This document shows positions 21,201 through 23,102 of a stretch of 23,102 nt of DNA, piece by piece. The notes beneath the pieces were generated by a model that searched no databases, was not told where the DNA came from, and worked only from the letters and a program-made list of their open reading frames with translations. Within the stretch, counting starts at the first letter, position 1; each line of letters begins with the position of its first letter. Position numbers and translations under genes: made by a program. The DNA is taken from IMG/VR virus record IMGVR_UViG_3300020196_000260, positions 1-23,102 of that record; one strand, written 5' to 3'. The stretch comes from a virus.

Positions 21201-22910
21201 AACTAATACACATTCATTTATTACGGAGTCGGCATCGGGTTCTTTGACTAATGTTATCTGTTTTCTATTTCGATGCGTTATGAACTTAACTCGATAAATC
21301 TGATTGTTAACTAAAATATCGGTATCTGCCGTTATGAGAATCCTCGCTCCTTCAAAAAGAAATTCTCCATCGACGATATATCCTGTACTGCCTTCTAAAT
21401 TACTAAAAACGTCTGTGGTAAAATCGTCTATATAATCCACAGATTGTTTTGCTATCTCGCCATGATTGAAAAGTTTTATATCTGGCTGGAATTCAATTAT
21501 AGGACGTTTCGCTCTCGATCGTTCGTCTGCGACAAAATCGCTGTTATTCGATCTATGCGCATAATCTAAAACAGATCTATGGAACCATCTATTGTATCGA
21601 CTCCAACTGTTACTATCTCTGCTGGATCGATTGATAGTTAGATAATCTTTCTGACCGGGATATAAACTGGCGTCATCGAATGGTTCTGTGTCAAATCCAC
21701 CGTCATCAAAAAGCACTTCAGGAACATCTGCAGTATCTATAGGAGAAATAGGCAAGTCATCGAGACTGATTAATCTTATAGATGTTCCAACTCCTTCTAC
21801 TACAAATTTTCCGCTTGTTCCAGATTTCGCGTATTCTTTAGGAATAACCTGACCTTGAAATCTCACTACTAATCCATTAGTAAATTCTATGCCGTTACTA
21901 CTTGTATAAGTCTGTTTACCAATTATTTCTTTTTCGACATCTATTTTGGTATTAGAATCTATGTCGGCGATGATAAATTTTCCAAAATAATTTGGATCTA
22001 TCGCACTCTGATAATAAAGCACATCAGGGGCATCTAATGGAATTTCAAAAGTCAATACGCCCGTTTCTTTTCCTGCACCAGCGACTCCGTCGTTATAATC
22101 AAAGGACGATGTGTCATAGTAAACATCTACCAATTCCCAATCCTGGCTATTCTCATCTATAGAACTACCGTCAGTCACAGAAATATTTGTTCTAGCCTTC
22201 CATATTTTTCCATCAAACACTACTACTTGCCCGGCGGAATAAGGTAATGCAGGATTATAAAATAACACACCGACGTCTATATTTGTCCTAATAAAGATAG
22301 GTTGGCCGGGAATGTTTAGATTAAATTTATAAGACTGTCCTCTATAAAGAACTAGGTCGGGATTATTTGTCTGCCCATCGGGCGTGAAAATATAGGAGTT
22401 GACTCCTAGGCCTATCCTATATGTGCTGACAACGCTCTGACTCTGTCCTGTTACTGTTACATCTGGCGGAAATTCTGGTATCCAGTAATACTCTCTGTAA
22501 TTGACAAACTTGTCCCAATCAATAGGAGGATTCCAAGTATAATGTTCGTGATCGGTAATCTTATTATCGTTTTCGTTAAAATTGTTAAAGAATCTTAATT
22601 GATTTTTAAAATCTAAATAGTCATAAAAATTTTCGATATTTTGATCTTCGGTGATGACGATTCCAGGTTCTAATTGATATCTGCTGCGCAGAGTCTGATC
22701 TGTATCGAGATAAACATCCGTGGAGTTATACGTCTTACCGTAGCGCCTACCGATATATCCTACTGTCTTATCTAATGTGCCTGGCTGTATTAACGGGTCG
22801 ATCACCGCGCCCATAAATTTAGAATTAGAGTCCGATTGGAATATGATCGGCAACAAATCTACTGTCCTACGTATAGGCAGGCCGCTTTCTGGGAATGTAT
22901 TATAAGCCAT
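9225..22910 (-). CDS. Giant virion protein (4561 aa) with beta-propeller and CBM-like modules
   Basis: A single open frame of 4561 codons, unusually long even among phage structural proteins. Approximate layout: 1-180, conserved N-terminal block (FPESGLPIRRTVDLLP, GYIGRRYGKTY, DVYLDTDQTLRSRYQLEPG); 217-262, 1462-1503 and 1720-1760, CBM5/12-like modules with aromatic-rich Y..G.IV.....W.A patterns; 1163-1300, the WEMLGFSEKPDWWETQYGPA and GPVEYAWRQSSEWPFAVIKA block; 2140-2740, an FG-GAP-type beta-propeller with three more CBM-like modules; 3134-3188 and 3487-3560, Gly-Tyr repeats; 3910-4300, tandem beta-sandwich repeats; 4304-4561, the IPGVLSINNERIEYFEKTGN, RRGSLGT and NTPIAKFI end. I recall relatives as large structural proteins of T4-like cyanophages. 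It is probably a tail or baseplate-associated adsorption scaffold. The ATG has no clear ribosome-binding site and starts three bases after a 43-codon ORF, which suggests coupling. No catalytic motif was seen. Confidence 0.92.
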   Translation of the reverse strand: MAYNTFPESGLPIRRTVDLLPIIFQSDSNSKFMGAVIDPLIQPGTLDKTVGYIGRRYGKTYNSTDVYLDTDQTLRSRYQLEPGIVITEDQNIENFYDYLDFKNQLRFFNNFNENDNKITDHEHYTWNPPIDWDKFVNYREYYWIPEFPPDVTVTGQSQSVVSTYRIGLGVNSYIFTPDGQTNNPDLVLYRGQSYKFNLNIPGQPIFIRTNIDVGVLFYNPALPYSAGQVVVFDGKIWKARTNISVTDGSSIDENSQDWELVDVYYDTSSFDYNDGVAGAGKETGVLTFEIPLDAPDVLYYQSAIDPNYFGKFIIADIDSNTKIDVEKEIIGKQTYTSSNGIEFTNGLVVRFQGQVIPKEYAKSGTSGKFVVEGVGTSIRLISLDDLPISPIDTADVPEVLFDDGGFDTEPFDDASLYPGQKDYLTINRSSRDSNSWSRYNRWFHRSVLDYAHRSNNSDFVADERSRAKRPIIEFQPDIKLFNHGEIAKQSVDYIDDFTTDVFSNLEGSTGYIVDGEFLFEGARILITADTDILVNNQIYRVKFITHRNRKQITLVKEPDADSVINECVLVKRGKNNRGVMYHYTGTGWTKSQLKSSANQAPLFDLFDKHEISFGDQETYPVNTFNGTPILSYRQGNGRIDTELGFSISYLNIDNVGDIRFNFNLDSDFFEYKIGREILTKKISTGFYRYEREKYSNAWIVLDKSYVQPIIDSITIANRTDTIVSTAIDWRSADDENISKIVFLLNGIKSNDTYTRIENRFIFDREFDIGDIVTIKIYTNIPPDTGYYEIPLSLEKNPLNQKIENFTLGQATDHLATAVELRDDIVGNFPGSSNLRDASGFQQLARRFLKHSAPSAISTVLLCDKEINIIKSLQFAKKSYTDFKNNFIKLADELYLNQEPRDFVDSILTEIGNNLTSSSPFAGSDMIGSGAFTSLKYIVEDEGIKTFALSEKFDLETLSSRAVYVYINAEQLIYGKDYTFDSIFGFMRLNLDLNEGDEIEIREYVSTSINFIPPTPTKLGLYKKYLPRKFLDDTYQQPRHVIQGHDGSITVSYGDYRDDVLLELELRIYNNIKQQYDENIFDIDAVLGGYYGNSLFSKMDLDSIVQTEFLNWIADTNIDYVNNVYLDTENPFTYTYSNMTDPTGTKNLPGYWRGVYEWFYDTTRPHDCPWEMLGFSEKPDWWETQYGPAPYTSNNLILWEDLRDGIIRRGSRQGIYDRYKRSSLMSHIPTDGDGKLLDPLNSGLANNFSLINNQGLFVFGDRGPVEYAWRQSSEWPFAVIKALCLLKPFEFITDNLNKSEVVENKLGQTVCRTTEEFFTVSDLILDQTSRNVSGLYLYIIDYLKNKTLDSSKLEKKISNLDIRLSTRNSGFVDPGQQKYILDSKNPSSSSSSVFVPSENYDIIFNVGSSFLTLTYSGVLIEKTDRGWKLSGYDNVNPIFKYFEAVPSQSDPLITIGGVSEDFIEWTANQFYGNGVICRYQTRFYRSLKSHSSTDTFENNNWKQLPSLPIKNSITAFNRRSFNTIKIRELPYNRIFTDVQGVVDFLLGYQEYLKFLGFKFDSYNSELKEAEDWLTSCKEFMFWSKHNWSIGSLLSLSPAAKKIQANLSLGVPDNFLDSFYDYQILRNDGTPLAPRNLDINRGFRSVELSTVDTNDGIYFVKFNLVLKEHVTIFSDRTVFNDVIYDKPTGYRQERIKSRGFRTVDWDGDYTSPGFIFDAVDIQTWQPFTDYKLGDIVAYKSYFWTSKRNQLATAEFNDAYWIKLDSTPTKGLVANFDYRITQFEDYYEADSSGVGSSQRDLSRHAIGYQPREYLQNLAEDEVSQFKLYQGFIKEKGTANAIVKVFDKISRTDDDSVVLKEEWAFKLGDIGGLDQTTEYEFELDKGQFVVNPQPIIVDSGVEREVIEDQYLRIYRSKFTISPIPFDTNINPVDYYTGPSRNAGYVKLDNVDLILRNKDDILNLDISVVRDNSNIWITFDKNSWTILRYNEDPFLSVSGVIKEGQNIRCFTNRPHRLAVGDIVGIQIQNLTGFFKLLEVTNNTFIVTPTSTDPVEIVDSSSAALGLFSVVRYPSYESMNKGEIALLKNGSKLWIDNNGEDRWEVVEKTKQYTDYTLLEYGITDPRGLGKSVIYIDSLKQIAVSVSESNFVMIYTDKVTAGFTNIAVKQIIPIPDGFETAAESVFGEVLAISPDYKLLAVGSPRASGVKSTYREDLVSFRAYLAGEIVLWKGKLWKAKVNIRVGDGSSIDFNSEDWEPATLIEANSIGRNDGYFEQGMVTLYRYTNQQWEPSVNLVSPRQSAYELFGSSISIGVSGNKYHMSISAPGSLDNKGRVYLYYYDGVKWQYFENTNYLGLYDPTIGVPYPTGSIVWWENNFYQALYDNFGDGSTLSIESNDWQRLDAVSTQFSLPTNISIDDDGSTLIEGLLNPDQMAELVKQGDRFGQATAMNRDGSILVVSTPTSDGQYFANYKGVWKPYNEYKPNDVVKYQGGYHKFLTIDSANDESLNQPPDQGDPWINVGDSTYQTAGKLYIYKRDANNRYNLVQTITEQNINNYNDSTADIEIMSGDEFGFALDLDASGRILIVSSPRADVFRQTQGAVYIFNTNSIDDVEFRLVQKLTSFEYLTNEYFGSAVSISPTTERIVVGAKNSSFDLVTRFIEGTTFDKNKTIFKDSQGFPGQAYVFERKSEGYFLVEKLDTDFVPNESFGESLDCVGNVIVVGSPRYTVDDLIKGNVRLFKKPADVNSLKTISQETKLVDIGRIKNIELYNNVNNIKLGDIDIVDGYKMKILGVADQEIKYKTPYDPAVYMLATPEQVIDESTAWFEKNVGLVWWDLSTVKFINYEQGDLAYRVGNWNAQAEGSSVDVYEWVESVLLPSEWSLLADTVEGLAEGISGQPKHPDDSVFNTRTLFNPNTGQQSGTKYYYWVKGKTTIPDRPERKVAISSVTNFISNPIGTGFPFVAVIDGNKFSASNLTSLMNSDSVLFNIEYFNDQGRINQSHKEYQLLTEGVADSLPTRALETKWIDSLVGYDEVGNAIPDISLPEKQRYGLKFRPRQSIFVDKSRALEGAIDYINNILLQRPFIDLINLGRLQSLDPLPDGNLNEYDIKVDTLIDLEQIGTVRIKKAEFKVNIINGEVDTIDIVDPGFGYRTTPFIKIEGTGKGAKATVTIDNQGKINSITVVNRGKKYTSAFVKIREFSVLVTSDVSLNNFWSIYGWDDVRKTFFRSKSQAYDVTRYWEYVDWWATGYDSQSKIIKEIDNIYLEPTVELEIGQLLRIKEYSSGGWAVLEKTAEGQGDLLGDYNLIGRKNGTLQISSLLYDSVSGRLGYDTTGAYDAGLYDLQPILELRIILQAVKNDIFVDDLRVEWNKLFFNSIRYALSEQTSADWLFKTSFLNAIHNVGDLDQRPTYKNDNLDSYKKYIEEIKPYKTTIREYTSRYTEKQNSGLATSDFDLPAAYSTVAGKILPVDENNDIFNEYPWKAWTDNNGFSITSIEISDGGSDYINVPTVLITGDGTGATAQAYISNGSVRAIRMLTEGRGYTKTPVITLVGGNGSSPNKAKAVAILGNSVVRTLNLTLKFDRIDKIGNYSDYNKTQIFVATGFSAIFNLAFAPNIEKRSITITKNDQLILSSEYVIDLYRSSVDTFDLLRGKIRFLIAPKTGDVIKIDYEINQELFNSIDRIDRYYSPSSGMIGKELNQLMTGIDYGGVRIQGTTFDVTGGWDALPWFIDNWDSVESSADFYYVADGSTTFVVLPYTPSAGQLISVYLKRSGETRPTRIDDPAWTPAWDSAVSTNPNAQMPTFIGDGSTNFVEIHDYLSTQTGDTLIFRTLDSDGSVTISDVNLLDTRISGGSLSNIGGAYVTATGTSAEEIIVDGEKFISPDQVPAPEENIPGQVLDSLSLKVFTTTSPGAAPLQNKIIIGDGITRFFDIGLTIFESSGVMVYIDKVRQEYIGDSTINYSIDFVNNRIEFNTAPAVGSIIEIISVGIGGITLLDYQEFVADGNTTLFLTKAVYDQTFRVLVTVDGQVIDTGFANSSELTDTENRTLIQFGIPPAFRQVIKIICFGSSTETDSTGVPFIRVNQQTVTYDGSTRNFDLDKFVDLGRNSALASIIVEVNGQYLRGVDSNYFVYDGTNNSLILGTDPLESLGSITSGFIKVYVNGQLKRFVIDYVFDGNTNTLTVDENILDIGDVVSVINDLAVKYRLENNNIVIDPTVPLAINDDITITWFSEYPTLDLISDEFSGGKVNYKLPRSPLNSNYIWVYKNGQRLTKDRDYYLELPRAVVYLTDPTTATDLIKIVQFGNIIWQPPRAFEVFKDMLNNVIYKRYEKKKTVTLTKNLNYYDTTIEVTDASGLSDPILSKNIPGVLSINNERIEYFEKTGNTLSQLRRGSLGTAIKELHHDGSYVIDLGSNETIPYKDTEEIEDFFSDGSTKNIGPLNYVPAQGARTVWYRDTIPQTHGPCDQIEIFVGGKRLRKNPLNMYDSDIAPNSPDGDGLLEAEFSVDGLTPFIRLTEAVPAGTKIKIIRKIGRLWYDRGQTTATTGVSLLSNNTPIAKFIAAGSTESPE
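10010..11183 (-). repeat. Tandem beta-sandwich repeats in giant protein (residues ~3910-4300)
   Basis: At least four successive degenerate units follow the scheme: (G)DG.T..F.L, then V.VNGQ or V.IDK, then a Y.VD...N.I.F segment, then APA.GS.IEI. Examples are IIIGDGITRFFDIG with VMVYIDKVRQEYIG, FVADGNTTLFLT with VLVTVDGQVID, VTYDGSTRNFDLD with IIVEVNGQYLRG, and FIKVYVNGQLKRFVIDYVFD. Such domains are common stalk units in large tail and fibre proteins of phages. A related unit appears earlier near residue 3725 (YYVADGSTTFVVLPYTPSAG). Confidence 0.65.
12230..13511 (-). repeat. Two Gly-Tyr repeat blocks in giant protein
   Basis: Near 13345-13511 and again near 12230-12452 the giant gene encodes paired units of the type G.GY...P.I.I.G.G.GA.A...I..G.I..I.....G..Y. 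The first reads VDPGFGYRTTPFIKIEGTGK with NRGKKYTSAFVKI. The second reads DGGSDYINVPTVLITGDGTG with TEGRGYTKTPVITLVGG. The same Gly-Gly-Ser-Gly-Tyr-type repeat is frequent in structural proteins of marine T4-like phages, as I recall. The stretch between the two blocks is non-repetitive. Confidence 0.65.
14700..16490 (-). other. FG-GAP-type beta-propeller with interleaved CBM5/12-like modules
   Basis: Within the giant gene (residues about 2140-2737) six clear blade motifs follow one another: FGEVLAISPDYKLLAVGSPR, FGSSISIGVSGNKYHMSISA, FGQATAMNRDGSILVVSTPT, FGFALDLDASGRILIVSSPR, FGSAVSISPTTERIVVGAKN and FGESLDCVGNVIVVGSPRYT. The segment YIDSLKQIAVSVSESNFVMI before them may complete a seventh blade. 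Between blades 1-2, 2-3 and 3-4 lie CBM-like modules of about 40-50 residues: YLAGEIVLWKGKLWKAKVNI, YPTGSIVWWENNFYQALYDN and YKPNDVVKYQGGYHKFLTID. Blades recall integrin-type FG-GAP propellers and the inserts recall type 5/12 chitin-binding modules. Ligands are unknown. Confidence 0.65.
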
Positions 22911-22913
22911 AAA

Positions 22914-23045
22914 TTAACTTGTACTGGTCACTATAGAATTAGCACTAATTCTCAATTCTGCTGCTGTAATAGATGTTATGATTTCTATATCATCTACCGA
23001 TTTTCTTATAGGCAACTTGCTGAAAGGAAAAAATTTATCTAACAT
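22914..23045 (-). CDS. Small ORF (43 aa) resembling the giant protein's N-terminus
   Basis: ATG at 23045 opens a 43-codon frame ending TAA at 22914-22916, three bases before the giant gene's ATG. It begins MLDKFFPFSKLPIRKSVDD. The stretch FP.S.LPIR..VD....II matches the giant protein's residues 6-23 (FPESGLPIRRTVDLLPIIF) in order and spacing, so the two starts are probably related. The rest (ITSITAAELRISANSIVTST) has no recognised homologue, and no membrane segment is evident. No strong Shine-Dalgarno sequence precedes it; AAGA lies about 10 bases upstream. The frame is open to the window edge, so a longer protein cannot be excluded. It may be a real small virion protein, a leader that couples translation into the giant gene, or the remnant of a duplicated start. 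Function unknown. Confidence 0.5.
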   Translation of the reverse strand: MLDKFFPFSKLPIRKSVDDIEIITSITAAELRISANSIVTSTS

Positions 23046-23046
23046 A

Positions 23047-23102
23047 TTAATAGATCTTATATGAATGCTTATAATTAATACCCATAGCCGCTGCCGCCAA
23101 CC
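23047..23102 (-). CDS. 3' end of upstream gene, frame ambiguous
   Basis: The last 56 bases probably hold the end of the gene upstream on the same strand, but two frames offer a plausible ending. One ends VGGSGYGY with TAA at 23075-23077, a glycine-rich tail typical of structural proteins. The other ends MGINYKHSYKIY with TAA at 23047-23049, one base before the small ORF's ATG, which would suit the tight gene packing seen elsewhere. The sequence alone does not decide, and no function can be given. Confidence 0.4.
   Translation of the reverse strand, partial: LAAAAMGINYKHSYKIY

Noticed and set aside
23046-23102. Extension of the small ORF's frame to the window edge (GWRQRLWVLIISIHIRSIN)
   Set aside because: The translated extension is rich in Trp, Arg and Ile unlike neighbouring structural proteins, and two other frames give more natural gene endings here; kept only as an uncertainty.
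1-23102. tRNA genes, CRISPR arrays, insertion sequences, integrase or attachment sites
   Set aside because: Scanned by eye on both strands; no cloverleaf, regularly spaced direct repeats, transposase or recombinase motifs were found.

Overview
The window is a stretch of a tailed-phage structural (late) region in which every supported gene lies on the minus strand, so transcription runs right to left. It suggests a large T4-like myovirus from an aquatic host. The basis is family resemblance recalled from memory: a giant adsorption-apparatus protein, a tandem set of fibre paralogues, and structural proteins of the type seen in T4-like phages of marine cyanobacteria and SAR11. No host-diagnostic or photosynthesis gene is present, so the host cannot be fixed. 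Coding density is close to complete, the longest untranslated gap is about 43 bases, and I see no tRNA, CRISPR array, insertion sequence or strong hairpin terminator.

In transcription order: (1) at the right edge, the last bases of an upstream gene (frame ambiguous) and a 43-codon ORF whose start resembles the start of the next protein. (2) 22910 to 9225, one uninterrupted 4561-codon gene for a virion protein of about 0.5 MDa. It has a conserved N-terminal block, six chitin/carbohydrate-binding-like (CBM5/12-type) modules, an FG-GAP beta-propeller with three of those modules between its blades, Gly-Tyr repeats, and a C-terminal run of beta-sandwich repeats. (3) 9216 to 8548, a small conserved structural protein. 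(4) 8544 to 1029, four tandem paralogous fibre-like genes (690, 612, 595 and 580 residues). They share a roughly 200-residue N-terminal module but carry different tips: a T4 gp12-type tail-collar domain on the first, a unique tip on the second, and a shared YADLAE-type terminal domain on the last two. (5) From 1018 to the left edge, the first 339 codons of another structural protein, running into a poly-proline tract.

The likely working picture (inference) is an adsorption apparatus. The giant protein would be a scaffold or long fibre with many sugar-binding surfaces. The four paralogues would dock through a common N-terminal module and offer different receptor-binding ends. Genes are spaced for translational coupling. 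Two sequences close to the T4 late-promoter element TATAAATA lie just upstream of gene starts, at 9222-9229 and 2793-2800. They would let the small protein and the last fibre paralogue also be transcribed separately.
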